From positions 1-64,000 of the forward strand of contig NZ_OAOP01000001.1 of assembly GCF_900207585.1 (NCBI RefSeq): a stretch of 64,000 nucleotides of DNA, written 5' to 3'. The notes under the pieces were generated by a model. It made no database searches, was not told where the DNA came from, and worked only from the letters and a program-made list of their open reading frames with translations. This document shows, in pieces, positions 42,636 to 51,636 of the stretch. The stretch comes from Bacillus oleivorans. GTDB lineage: Bacteria; Bacillota; Bacilli; Bacillales; JC228. The first letter of the stretch is position 1; each line of letters starts with the position of its first letter. Made by a program: the position numbers and the translations under genes.

Positions 42636-44456
42636 ATGAAAAAGGTCAGTTTTTTTCAATCAATACACCTAAAATTTGTACTGGTTTATATCCTCCTCAT
42701 TTTAATCGCGATGCAAATCATTGGTGTATACTTTTCGCGGCAGCTTGAAATTCAATTCAAAGAGAACTTTCAGAACTCGATTAGTGACCGGGTAAATCTC
42801 CTTTCATATAGTATCGAGGAAGCAATGCTAAAAGAACGGGATGACGATGATCCCACCTTAGAGAAAGATGTATATGATATTTTAAGAGGATATTCCAGTG
42901 AAGATATTTTAGAAGTACAGGTTATTAATATTAATCAGCGTATTATTGGTACTTCTAAGGCAGAGAATCAGAACATAGTCGGTCAAAGAACAACCAACGC
43001 GCAAGTCAAAAGGTCCCTAGTAGTAGGGATTGCTGAAAATGATATTTTTAGAGACGACACAGGAAGAAGAGTTTGGATCGTCGCCAATCCAATCGAGGCA
43101 AAAGGCGAAATCCTTGGAACGATATATTTAATGGCTGATATTGAATCAGTATTCAATCAGCTGCAGGAAATTAATGATGTCTTTGCCAATGGTACAATCA
43201 TTGCACTGACAATTTCCGTTGTTTTAGGAATATTGCTGGCTCAAGCAATTTCACGGCCAATCTCCGATATGAGACGACAGGCGCTTGCAATGGCAAAAGG
43301 TAACTTCTCAAGGAAAGTTAAAGTATATGGGTTAGATGAAATCGGACAGCTTGCATTAACCTTTAATAATCTGACGAAACGACTTCAGGAAGCACAAGCA
43401 TCAACAGAGGGGGAGAGACGAAAACTAGCCTCTGTTCTTGCTTATATGACAGATGGTGTTATTGCAACGGATCGCAGGGGCAGAATTATCTTAATTAATG
43501 AATCTGCGATAGGTTTATTAAATGTTTCACGTGAAACAGCTCTTTCACAACAAATAACAACCCTGCTTGGTATTGAAGATAAGTATACGTTTGAAGATCT
43601 GATCAACGAGCAGGAATCGGTTATTTTAGATTATAGTACTACTCATAAACCATATATTTTAAGAGCTAATTTTTCAGTGATTCAAAAGGATACTGGATTG
43701 GTAAATGGTTTAATTGCTGTTTTACATGATATTACCGAACAGGAAAAAATAGAAATGGAACGCCGTGAGTTTGTCGCTAATGTTTCCCACGAGCTAAGGA
43801 CACCATTAACTTCCATGAGAAGTTATTTAGAGGCTTTATCGGACGGAGCATGGAAGGATGAAGAAATTGCACCGCGCTTTTTAGAGGTTACACAAACAGA
43901 AACAGAACGAATGATCCGACTTGTCAATGACTTGCTCCAATTATCGAAAATGGACAGCAAAGACTACCGTTTTAGTAAAGAGATTGTTGACTTTACTATT
44001 TTCTTCAATCGTATTATTGACCGGTTTGATATTATCAAAGAACAGCATGTGACCTTTACAAGGGAATTACCCTCTAAAGCTGTTTTTGTGGAAATAGATG
44101 AAGATAAAATGACACAAGTCCTCGATAATGTTATTTCCAACGCATTGAAGTATTCCCCCGAAGGAGGAAATATTACATTTAGACTGGAAGAAGAATCTGA
44201 TCAGATTAAAATTAGTGTGTCAGATCAAGGAGTAGGTATTCCAAAGGATCAAGTAAATAAAATTTTCGACCGTTTCTATCGGGTAGACAAGGCAAGATCT
44301 AGAAAATTAGGAGGAACGGGGCTAGGACTGGCCATTGCCAAGGAAATGGTAGAGGCTCATGGAGGGAAAATATGGGCTGAAAGTAAGGATGAAGTGGGAA
44401 CCACTATCTTTATTACATTACCTTATGAACGGACAGATGAGGATGATTGGGCATGA
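42636..44456 (+). CDS. walK: Sensor histidine kinase WalK (YycG)
   Basis: A 606-residue essential kinase: TM1 at about 13-33, extracellular Cache-like sensor, TM2 at about 183-203, HAMP, PAS (MTDGVIATDRRGRIILIN), HisKA (FVANVSHELRTPLTSMRSYLE) and HATPase_c ([13 protein letters not shown]). It contains a parS site encoding NVSRETAL, the same place as in B. subtilis. It overlaps walH by 4 nt. Confidence 0.98.
   Translation: MKKVSFFQSIHLKFVLVYILLILIAMQIIGVYFSRQLEIQFKENFQNSISDRVNLLSYSIEEAMLKERDDDDPTLEKDVYDILRGYSSEDILEVQVININQRIIGTSKAENQNIVGQRTTNAQVKRSLVVGIAENDIFRDDTGRRVWIVANPIEAKGEILGTIYLMADIESVFNQLQEINDVFANGTIIALTISVVLGILLAQAISRPISDMRRQALAMAKGNFSRKVKVYGLDEIGQLALTFNNLTKRLQEAQASTEGERRKLASVLAYMTDGVIATDRRGRIILINESAIGLLNVSRETALSQQITTLLGIEDKYTFEDLINEQESVILDYSTTHKPYILRANFSVIQKDTGLVNGLIAVLHDITEQEKIEMERREFVANVSHELRTPLTSMRSYLEALSDGAWKDEEIAPRFLEVTQTETERMIRLVNDLLQLSKMDSKDYRFSKEIVDFTIFFNRIIDRFDIIKEQHVTFTRELPSKAVFVEIDEDKMTQVLDNVISNALKYSPEGGNITFRLEEESDQIKISVSDQGVGIPKDQVNKIFDRFYRVDKARSRKLGGTGLGLAIAKEMVEAHGGKIWAESKDEVGTTIFITLPYERTDEDDWA
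43523..43538. promoter_or_regulatory. parS site 4 (inside walK)
   Basis: A perfect TGTTTCACGTGAAACA in the walK PAS coding region. B. subtilis has a parS at the same gene (yycG). Confidence 0.97.
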
Positions 44457-45793
44457 AGAATATAGAAAAAATTAAATCAATAATCTTATCTATTCTTGTC
44501 GGCATTAGTCTGGTTCTCACTTATTTTCAATGGATTTATCAGCCAAGTAATGGCGTTATCGCCCCTGATGAATTAATAGGCTCTGTTGAGATAGCGGAAG
44601 AGCATAAGGCGGGGGAAGTTATTGTACCAACACAGGTCTTATTTCACCGCAGTGGAGTAACTTATGGAACAGGAAATATCGGAAAAATAACGGAGATGTA
44701 TGAGAATATCAAAGAGTGGAATTTCTCTGAAACGACAGATATTACATCATTAATGCAAGGGGATAATGTTCTTAACTTAGTTCATGGGAATGGCAGTGTA
44801 GAATTCATTTTTGATGATAATGTCCCATTACAATTATTTAGCCGTATTCAAGGATTCTCGGAGAAGTATGTACCGAACGGAAATTTTGATCGTATAGTTC
44901 TCGATATGGGCAACTTTGACGGGAATAATTTGCCTGTTTATTTTATTACATACTTTGCCGATGAGAGAAGAATTTATGAAACCAATGCTAGCGGGGCAGC
45001 CGTTAAGGAATTCCAAACAAACTATTATCAAATCCCTCAAGGGTTCCCTGTCTATACGTATTATGATGTGGATGAAACCCACCGGATTTACTATCCGGTC
45101 AACGAAAATAATGAAGTCAGAATGTACAGCTATAAATTTGTATCTGACTACGTAGATACCAATCTTTTTAGAGATGCCCTTTTCAGCAAACCTAATAATG
45201 TTTCAAAAAGGTTTGTAACCGGAGGAGAAGAATATAACGATGGCTTAAGTTTAATGAGTGTTAATTACTTTAGTAATACGTTGTCTTATGTAGATCCAGC
45301 CAACGAGCCGGACTCTACTATTTCAATACCTGATTTACATCAGAGAGGTATTGATTTTATTAATGAGCATAAAGGCTGGACGGATCAATTTATTTATGAC
45401 AGCTGGTCCCCTTTTGAAAATAAAGTTTCGTTTAGACTTTATCATCAAGGATATCCAGTATACAATGAAAAAGGACAAACAACGATTGACATTGTTTGGG
45501 GGGATGAAGGAATCTATCAGTACAATCGCCCCTACTTTGCATTAAAAAGTCATCTGCGTCTAGAGCATGAAACGGCAGAAGCAAACTTGCCGCCTGGAGA
45601 TTTTGTCATTGAAAAACTTCTTCAGCAATTAGATGCAAAAAACCTTCAGGCTTTAAGACTTGGTTATAAATTTGTCCAGGACTCGCAAAACCCTGTAATA
45701 ACATTAGAACCAACTTGGTTTTACAAACATGCAGGAAATTGGTTATCGATTACTTTTGATGATCAAGGAGGGGAAAAGCGTGGACTGGAGTAG
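44453..45793 (+). CDS. walH: WalRK regulatory protein WalH (YycH)
   Basis: A 446-residue membrane-anchored extracytoplasmic protein that modulates WalK. One N-terminal TM (IILSILVGISLVLTYFQWIY), then a large periplasm-side domain. The start at 44453 overlaps the walK stop (ATGA). Identity rests on position and the N-terminal TM plus the LVLTYFQW motif. Confidence 0.93.
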   Translation: MKNIEKIKSIILSILVGISLVLTYFQWIYQPSNGVIAPDELIGSVEIAEEHKAGEVIVPTQVLFHRSGVTYGTGNIGKITEMYENIKEWNFSETTDITSLMQGDNVLNLVHGNGSVEFIFDDNVPLQLFSRIQGFSEKYVPNGNFDRIVLDMGNFDGNNLPVYFITYFADERRIYETNASGAAVKEFQTNYYQIPQGFPVYTYYDVDETHRIYYPVNENNEVRMYSYKFVSDYVDTNLFRDALFSKPNNVSKRFVTGGEEYNDGLSLMSVNYFSNTLSYVDPANEPDSTISIPDLHQRGIDFINEHKGWTDQFIYDSWSPFENKVSFRLYHQGYPVYNEKGQTTIDIVWGDEGIYQYNRPYFALKSHLRLEHETAEANLPPGDFVIEKLLQQLDAKNLQALRLGYKFVQDSQNPVITLEPTWFYKHAGNWLSITFDDQGGEKRGLE

Positions 45794-46568
45794 AATAAAG
45801 ACTATTTTTATAATAGCCTTCTTGATTCTGGATATTTTCTTGCTGTTTTGGCTAAGGGAAAAACAAGACAGTGAAAAACTTCCTTTTTTGAATGAAGCAT
45901 CTTTTGAGGAAAAATTAGAAGAAAATGAAATTGTTGTAGAAAATGTCCCAACGGAAATCGGGAAAAATCAGTTTCTTATTAATGCCGATTCTAAGGAGTT
46001 TTCGGAAGAAGAGTTATTGTCATTGACAAACCAGCAGGTTGTTGTAAAAGAGGGTATTGAAATCACTTCAACATTAGATGAACCGATTCCCCTTGATTTT
46101 GAAGTGACTCCCGATAATATGAAGCCACTTTTAGAGGCAGCTGTATTATATGGAGATCAATATCGGTTATGGAAATACGATGAGGATACCCGTACTATTG
46201 TTTATTACCAAACTTATAAAGAATTTACCTTATATAATAATCAGAGCGGAAGAATAACATTTTATATAAACCAAAACAATGAAATTACCGGATACACACA
46301 AACTATGTTTGATTCGTTTGAAGAATATGGGGAACAAGGAATTCTTGAACCGATGAAAGCATTAGAAACTCTACATTCAAATGGAAAGATTAGACCAGGC
46401 AGCACTGTGAATGATATTGAGCTCGGATACTATACTCTTGTTCAGCTGCCGTCTCAGGTACTCGCACCAACTTGGTATTTTCAAGTAAATGAAGATCAGA
46501 AATATTTCGTTAATGCAATTGAAGGAACCATTATTGAAATGAATGATCTTAATACGATAACGGAGTGA
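45780..46568 (+). CDS. walI: WalRK regulatory protein WalI (YycI)
   Basis: A 262-residue single-pass membrane protein that partners with WalH to control WalK. The start is GTG at 45780 ([20 protein letters not shown]) after AAGGAGGGG, overlapping walH by 14 nt; the longer frame from 45729 lies inside walH and is rejected. Confidence 0.93.
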   Translation: MDWSRIKTIFIIAFLILDIFLLFWLREKQDSEKLPFLNEASFEEKLEENEIVVENVPTEIGKNQFLINADSKEFSEEELLSLTNQQVVVKEGIEITSTLDEPIPLDFEVTPDNMKPLLEAAVLYGDQYRLWKYDEDTRTIVYYQTYKEFTLYNNQSGRITFYINQNNEITGYTQTMFDSFEEYGEQGILEPMKALETLHSNGKIRPGSTVNDIELGYYTLVQLPSQVLAPTWYFQVNEDQKYFVNAIEGTIIEMNDLNTITE

Positions 46569-46573
46569 CAACG

Positions 46574-47368
46574 ATGTCTTTGTTTTTTAGTGTTTTGGCA
46601 AGCGGGAGCAAGGGGAATGCAACTTATATAGAAACAGATCAGCATCGCTTTCTTGTCGATGCAGGGGTGAGCGGGAAACAAATGGAGGACCTATTTAAAC
46701 AAATCGATCGAAGCCCTAAAGATTTATCAGGGATTCTTGTGACACATGAACACTCCGATCATATTAAAGGTTTGGGAGTACTGGCAAGAAAATACCAGCT
46801 CCCTATTTATGCCAATGAAAAAACGTGGCAGGCAATGGAAAGTCATATCGGTGATCTTGCAATCGATCAAAAGAATATATTTCGGATGGAAGCCGTTCAT
46901 TCCTTTGGCGGACTCGACATTCAGTCTTTTGGAGTATCCCATGACGCGGCTGAACCCATGTTTTATGAATTTCATTACAAAGGAAAAAAATTGGTGATAA
47001 TTACCGATACTGGATATGTTAGTGAGCGGATGAAGAGTATTATTCATAATGCAGATGCATACATATTCGAAAGTAATCATGATGTGCACATGCTGCGAAT
47101 GGGAAGATATCCATGGAGTGTTAAACGGAGAATATTAAGTGATGTTGGTCATGTCTCAAACGAAGATGCAGCCATTGCCATGAGTGAAGTAATGGGAGAT
47201 CGGACAAAGCGAATTTACCTTGCTCATTTAAGTCAGGATAACAACATGAAAGAACTGGCCAGAATGTCAGTCTCACAAACTTTACAAAGCAAGGGAATCC
47301 TAGTAGGTGAAGGCTTTGATCTTTATGATACAGATCCAAAAACCGCTACTTCACTAGTGGCTGTTTAA
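46574..47368 (+). CDS. walJ: Metallo-beta-lactamase-fold exonuclease WalJ (YycJ)
   Basis: A 264-residue MBL-fold protein; homologues are 5'-3' DNA exonucleases linked to mismatch repair. Metal motif [10 protein letters not shown] near residue 60, later ITDTGYV and ESNHD. The start at 46574 ([15 protein letters not shown]) follows GGAG by 8 nt; the GTG at 46565 is rejected. Confidence 0.95.
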   Translation: MSLFFSVLASGSKGNATYIETDQHRFLVDAGVSGKQMEDLFKQIDRSPKDLSGILVTHEHSDHIKGLGVLARKYQLPIYANEKTWQAMESHIGDLAIDQKNIFRMEAVHSFGGLDIQSFGVSHDAAEPMFYEFHYKGKKLVIITDTGYVSERMKSIIHNADAYIFESNHDVHMLRMGRYPWSVKRRILSDVGHVSNEDAAIAMSEVMGDRTKRIYLAHLSQDNNMKELARMSVSQTLQSKGILVGEGFDLYDTDPKTATSLVAV

Positions 47369-47788
47369 AAAGTTTGGGAATGAAGCTAAATATTAGTTTC
47401 ATTCTTTTTTTACACTTTAAGAAAGTATAAAATTTTAGCAAAGTAGCAAATTCGACGCAGCTAAAATTTTTAGGAATAAAGTATAAGTGCAACTAGGCAA
47501 TCGCCGGCGCCTAAAGGCTTGGCGCTAGCCAAGTTTTCTTTAGGTTATTACAATTAAATGTATTTGTATTTACAAGTGTTCTGAAACCATACTTTTTGTT
47601 TGTCGTACTATAATATAAAGAGGAGCTTTGTATGTATAGTGTATAAAAAGTACGGGAGAGCGCAATAATAGGTAGGATAAGTAGAATAAAAACCTTTCTG
47701 TACATATCAGTAAAGACAAAAGTGAAACAAAACTCTAGTTTTTACCCGAAAAAGAAAAAGAATTGGTATGCGAAAGGATGATGTTGGT
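47369..47788. repeat. Intergenic region with a hairpin repeat
   Basis: About 420 nt without a gene. The segment 47401-47545 contains TATAAGTGCAACTAGGCAAT, CGCCGGCGCCTAAAGGC and TTGGCGCTAGCCAAG. GCGCC (47507-47511) can pair with GGCGC (47521-47525). It resembles a dispersed repeat type that I remember from Bacillus-group intergenic regions. Separate from the GAAAAGCGG family. Confidence 0.5.
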
Positions 47789-48997
47789 TTGGGATACTAT
47801 GATCAAGACTACGAACAGCCACCCAAAAATCAGAAGGGGAATAAAGGATACTTGCTCTCAAGTCTAGTCGGTATTGTACTTGGGGCATTATTAGTGATTA
47901 TTGCGGTACCTGCCCTTATCAATTATAACGTTCTCCCGTACGATCCAGAGACCGAGACAGAAAATGCAGCTGGTATCGAAGGAGAAGCTCCAATACAGCA
48001 AAATGTATCAGTAGATGTTACGACACAGGTAACTGCAGCCGTTGAAAAAGCACAAGGCGCCGTTGTAGGTGTCACTAATATTCAGGCGAATAATTTTTGG
48101 AATCAGCAGGCGGAAGCGGGAACAGGATCAGGTGTTGTATATAAAAGAGCTGATGATGTAGCCTATATCGTGACGAACCACCATGTTATCGAGGGTGCCG
48201 ATCAAGTAGAAATTACATTAGCAGATGGCACAAAGGCCCCTGGTGAGATTAGGGGCTCTGATATTTGGACAGATCTGGCCGTCATAGAAATTCCAGCAGA
48301 GCATGTTAGAACGGTTGCTGAATTTGGTGATTCCGATGCGCTGACTCCTGGGGAGCCAGTTATTGCAATTGGGAATCCTCTGGGGCTTCAATTCTCAGGC
48401 TCAGTCACACAAGGAATCATCTCTGGATTAGAAAGAGCGATACCGATTGATATCGACCAAAATGGTTCAGTAGATTGGCAGGCAGAGGTTCTCCAAACCG
48501 ATGCAGCCATTAATCCAGGGAACTCTGGAGGGGCGCTTGTCAACATTAATGGTCAAGTTGTGGGCATTAATTCCATGAAAATTGCCCAAAATGCTGTCGA
48601 AGGAATTGGCTTATCGATTCCCATTAATGATGCGGTTCCTATTATTGAAGATTTAGAACGTTTTGGTGAAGTACAGCGGCCTTCTATGGGTATCACAATT
48701 GGGGGAGATGTCAGCTCTGTCTCCACTTATCACCAAAGAGAAACTCTTCAATTGCCAGAAGATGTGACGAAAGGTGTATTTGTTGCAGGAGTTGTGCCGA
48801 ATTCTCCCGCTGCTCTGGCTGGTTTACAAGAGCTTGACGTGATTGTTGCTTTAGACGGTGAACCTGTAACCAATATCCTTGAATTAAGAAAACATTTATA
48901 TAATGAAAAAGAAGTTGGGGACCAAATGGAGGTAACCTTCTACAGGAACGGTGAAAGACAAGAAGTGGTTCTCAAACTCGCAAGAGGAAGTATTTAA
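47789..48997 (+). CDS. HtrA/DegP-family serine protease (YyxA-like)
   Basis: A 402-residue membrane-anchored quality-control protease. Cytoplasmic N-terminus, TM at about 23-43, trypsin-like domain with the triad in NHHVIEGA, WTDLAVIE and NPGNSGGAL, and a C-terminal PDZ domain (APNSPAALAGL-like, here VPNSPAALAGL). The start TTG at 47789 (MGYYDQDYE) is preferred because AAAGGATG lies upstream; the ATG at 47768 lacks a site. Corresponds to htrC/yyxA after walJ. Confidence 0.93.
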   Translation: MGYYDQDYEQPPKNQKGNKGYLLSSLVGIVLGALLVIIAVPALINYNVLPYDPETETENAAGIEGEAPIQQNVSVDVTTQVTAAVEKAQGAVVGVTNIQANNFWNQQAEAGTGSGVVYKRADDVAYIVTNHHVIEGADQVEITLADGTKAPGEIRGSDIWTDLAVIEIPAEHVRTVAEFGDSDALTPGEPVIAIGNPLGLQFSGSVTQGIISGLERAIPIDIDQNGSVDWQAEVLQTDAAINPGNSGGALVNINGQVVGINSMKIAQNAVEGIGLSIPINDAVPIIEDLERFGEVQRPSMGITIGGDVSSVSTYHQRETLQLPEDVTKGVFVAGVVPNSPAALAGLQELDVIVALDGEPVTNILELRKHLYNEKEVGDQMEVTFYRNGERQEVVLKLARGSI

Positions 48998-49005
48998 TGA
49001 ATCAA

Positions 49006-49039
49006 AAGGTGTGGATGATTATAAATCCACACCTTTTTT
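49006..49039 (+). terminator. Intrinsic terminator after the htrA-type gene
   Basis: AAGGTGTGGAT pairs with ATCCACACCTT over an 8-nt loop, followed by a T-run. Confidence 0.9.
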
Positions 49040-49045
49040 ATATAT

Positions 49046-49432
49046 TGTGGACAAGTTAATGTAATCGGTTATGATAGTATACGTGGATGAAATTGTGGAA
49101 AACTGTTTTTGGCTAATATTATCGAGGCAGCCACAAATACTTAATAAGTACAAAAAGTTAAAAAACTAAAGTATAAAAAACAGTAAAAAAGTGAGGGAAA
49201 GATTTAATGAAATCGTTGATATACTGCTGTTTAGAGCATGTTGATCTGGCATTAGATGATATAGTGGACGAAACGGGAGAGCCGCCGAGTTTAAACAAAG
49301 TTGAAGGCAAAAATGAACTATCAACAGGCTGTGAATATTGTCAAAATCCAGCGATATATGTTGTGGGGAACACTCATTCTGACACAATATGTGGACAATA
49401 AATGTGTATATGTGGATAACTTCTGTGGATAT
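49046..49432. other. DnaA-box cluster around the rlmH upstream region
   Basis: TGTGGACAA at 49046-49054 and 49390-49398, TGTGGAAAA at 49094-49102, a perfect TGTGGATAA at 49411-49419, and TGTGGATAT at 49424-49432. From memory, B. subtilis has an origin-proximal DnaA-box cluster at yydA, the same gene as rlmH. Several boxes lie inside the small CxxH/CxxC gene. Confidence 0.7.
49207..49401 (+). CDS. CxxH/CxxC small protein (BA_5709-like family)
   Basis: A 64-residue protein with CCLEH (CxxH) near the start and CEYC (CxxC) near the end, a possible zinc site. A family of this name is commonly encoded just upstream of rlmH in Bacillus. The ATG at 49207 has GTGAGGGAAAG upstream. Function unknown. 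Confidence 0.75.
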   Translation: MKSLIYCCLEHVDLALDDIVDETGEPPSLNKVEGKNELSTGCEYCQNPAIYVVGNTHSDTICGQ

Positions 49433-49457
49433 CTTGTTTGTAAAGTGAGGAAAACCT

Positions 49458-49937
49458 GTGAATATCACAATTTTGTCGGTTGGAAAATTAAAAGAAAAAT
49501 ATCTAAAGCAAGGAATCGAGGAATATGTCAAACGCATGTCGGGCTATGCCAAAGTGGAGATTGTCGAAGTTCCGGATGAAAAGGCCCCAGAAAATTTGAG
49601 TCCCAAGGAAGAGGAAATCGTCAAAGTTAAAGAAGGGGAACGACTCCTGGCAAAAATTAAAGACGAAGAATACGTCATTGCTCTAGCCATAGAAGGAGAT
49701 ACGCCCTCATCAGAAAAATTTGCAGCCAAACTCGATCAGCTTGCTACATATGGAAAAAGTAAAATTACCTTTATCATAGGCGGATCATTAGGATTAAGTA
49801 CCGATGTTATGCAACGGGCGGATGAAGCCATTTCCTTTTCGCGTATGACATTCCCCCATCAGCTGATGCGGTTAATTCTAGTTGAACAGATTTACCGTGC
49901 GTTTCGCATTAATAGAGGTGAACCGTATCATAAGTAA
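49458..49937 (+). CDS. rlmH: 23S rRNA (pseudouridine1915-N3)-methyltransferase RlmH
   Basis: A 159-residue SPOUT methyltransferase acting on 23S rRNA helix 69. The trefoil-knot motif is [45 protein letters not shown], ending in the invariant NRGEPYHK. The start is GTG at 49458 after GAGGAAAA. Its 3' end is the staphylococcal SCC integration site (orfX); the last 18 nt recur twice downstream here. Confidence 0.98.
   Translation: MNITILSVGKLKEKYLKQGIEEYVKRMSGYAKVEIVEVPDEKAPENLSPKEEEIVKVKEGERLLAKIKDEEYVIALAIEGDTPSSEKFAAKLDQLATYGKSKITFIIGGSLGLSTDVMQRADEAISFSRMTFPHQLMRLILVEQIYRAFRINRGEPYHK
49920..49937 (+). repeat. SCC-like attachment site 1 (rlmH 3' end)
   Basis: GAACCGTATCATAAGTAA, the last 18 nt of rlmH. 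Staphylococcal SCC sites at the same gene read GAAGCATATCATAAATGA or close variants. Direct repeats follow at 51110 (15/18 identical) and 54596 (16/18). Confidence 0.8.
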
Positions 49938-49947
49938 ATGAGGTTTT
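49936..49947. repeat. Left inner inverted repeat of cassette 1
   Basis: AAATGAGGTTTT, beginning within the stop codon of rlmH. Its exact reverse complement is at 51084-51095. Staphylococcal SCC ends carry inner repeats of the type ATGCGGTTTTT at the same position. Confidence 0.8.
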
Positions 49948-50008
49948 TTATTTAAATATATCCATCGCAGAGAAGTTAGATGTTATGTCTAATACACAGG
50001 TAATTTTA

Positions 50009-50041
50009 AAAACAGCTTAGTAAAATTTCTAAGCTGTTTTT
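50009..50041 (+). terminator. Intrinsic terminator downstream of rlmH
   Basis: AACAGCTTAG pairs with CTAAGCTGTT over an 8-nt loop with a T-run after it and an A-run before it. Inside cassette 1. Confidence 0.92.
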
Positions 50042-50127
50042 GATCTTAATCCGATAAAATCCGTATAAAAAATATCGAGTGAAAAATCTATGATTACAAT
50101 ATGATGTAACTGTAAGGAGGGATGGAA

Positions 50128-50997
50128 ATGTTACAAGAATTCAATCAATTAATGGATTACATCGAAAGGAATTTAACGAAAGAAATCTCTGGAAAAGAAA
50201 TATCAAAAATTGTCGGGCTATCTGATTATCACTTTAAAAGAATGTTTTCGTATATGGCTGGAATGTCATTGAATGAGTATATCAAAAACAGGAGATTATC
50301 AGTAGCGAATGTTGAATTAATAAACGGTGCGAAGGTGACAGATGTTGCCTATAAATATGGCTATCAATCAATCGAAGGATTTTCAAGAGCCTTTCGTGAA
50401 TGGTGTGGCTTCTTACCTTCAGAAGTAACGAAAAATAAAATTCAAAAATCATTTCCCAAATATACATTCTTTATAGATATAAAAGGAGGAATATCAATGG
50501 AATTCAAAATTGAAAAGAAAGAGAAGTTTAATATAGTAGGTGTATCAAAAAGAGTGCCAATTCAATTCGAAGGTATAAATAATGCTATCTTAGAACTAGC
50601 CCAGTCTATTACCGAACAGCAAAGAAATGAAATGCATCAATTAGCTGATTTATATCCTTATCAAGTCTTGAATGTATCCTATGATTATGATGATGGTTTC
50701 TTGGAAGAAAAAGGCCACTTAACTCATATGATTGGTTTTGCCACTACTAAAGAAAATCCATTCAATGATTTAGAACAAATTTCGATTGAAGAAAGTTTAT
50801 GGGCAATTTTCCCTAATCAAGGACCATTTCCTGTTACCCTTCAAGAAACGACCGCAAAAACTTATTCGGAATGGCTGCCTTCTTCAGGTTATGAAATAGC
50901 CGGCCTGCCTGGAATTTCTTTTACAAAGCATGGTGGTACTTATGAAAATGTATATAGCGAAGTTTGGATGCCAATAAAGGAAAAAAGTAAGCGTTAG
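50128..50997 (+). CDS. AraC-family regulator with C-terminal effector-binding domain
   Basis: A 289-residue protein. Residues about 1-105 form a double helix-turn-helix of AraC type (GKEISKIVGLSDYHFKRMF and VTDVAYKYGYQSIEGFSRAFR). The rest, from MEFKIEKKEKF, is a GyrI/BmrR-like effector-binding domain. The start at 50128 sits 7 nt after AAGGAGG; the ATG at 50122 is too close. An internal AAGGAGG (50483-50489) followed 7 nt later by ATG (50497) may also give the effector domain alone (166 aa). Sole cargo gene of cassette 1. Confidence 0.88.
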   Translation: MLQEFNQLMDYIERNLTKEISGKEISKIVGLSDYHFKRMFSYMAGMSLNEYIKNRRLSVANVELINGAKVTDVAYKYGYQSIEGFSRAFREWCGFLPSEVTKNKIQKSFPKYTFFIDIKGGISMEFKIEKKEKFNIVGVSKRVPIQFEGINNAILELAQSITEQQRNEMHQLADLYPYQVLNVSYDYDDGFLEEKGHLTHMIGFATTKENPFNDLEQISIEESLWAIFPNQGPFPVTLQETTAKTYSEWLPSSGYEIAGLPGISFTKHGGTYENVYSEVWMPIKEKSKR

Positions 50998-51083
50998 TTA
51001 TAAAACTGAAGGTATAAGAGTTGTTTTCGAGGGGATGATCTGGTGTTCAGATTACTTCACACAGAATAAAGGGCCATAGGTAT

Positions 51084-51095
51084 AAAACCTCATTT
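51084..51095. repeat. Right inner inverted repeat of cassette 1
   Basis: AAAACCTCATTT, the exact reverse complement of 49936-49947. It ends 11 nt before the 21-bp rlmH-like block that starts at 51107. Confidence 0.8.
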
Positions 51096-51109
51096 AGAAA
51101 GGTCACGGT

Positions 51110-51127
51110 GAACCGTATCACAAATAG
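51110..51127 (+). repeat. SCC-like attachment site 2
   Basis: GAACCGTATCACAAATAG, 15 of 18 identical to the end of rlmH and still encoding EPYHK-stop. The upstream sequence does not resemble rlmH beyond three more bases (GGT), so this is a site duplication, not a gene copy. Confidence 0.8.
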
Positions 51128-51636
51128 TGGTAAAGCAGAAAATCAAATTGAATGTGGAAGCTAAAATGTTTAGTTAGCAAATGAATGGATAAATTTTCAG
51201 CGCTTGACACATGTAGAATGTGTGGTATTGATGTCAAAGGTTGAAAAATAGAAGGGCGGAAAGTGCCAGGAAACTCATATTCTTTATGATACCATAACAA
51301 ATTCAATTATTCTTTCAGATCTTTGACTGTTGTAATAAGGCTACTGATTTTCTTACTATCAAAAGCCGGAAGGATAACGTAATAGTCCACTTTGCCTTAT
51401 GAAAACTACAAATCTATTTAGATTTTTCTCTTGACCCTTGCTAAGCCCTGATGTAAACATTAAGATACAGCATGCAGCTTTATAACCATAACGATAAAGA
51501 GTCTTAATAAGACCGACAACAATATCGGGTCAGTTGGGCTCTTGTACCAGCTTAAGCTGTCCCAATAGACGTCTGCAACCACATTTGAAAAGTCTGAAGA
51601 ATTACAAGTTACCACACAAAGATGAGGAGATGAGTT
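51128..51636. other. Non-coding left part of cassette 2
   Basis: About 510 nt with no intact gene. It changes composition near 51470, where more GC-rich sequence begins and runs into the S51-like gene. Possibly debris from earlier insertions. Nothing recognisable. Confidence 0.5.

Larger units (their letters stand above)
49938..51127. mobile_element. SCC-like cassette 1 (about 1.2 kb)
   Basis: Bounded by the rlmH end (49920-49937) and its copy at 51110-51127, with exact 12-bp inner inverted repeats at 49936-49947 and 51084-51095, the right one 14 nt before the 18-bp site. It carries a terminator and one AraC-type regulator gene. No ccr recombinase gene, so movement would need help in trans. 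Confidence 0.65.
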
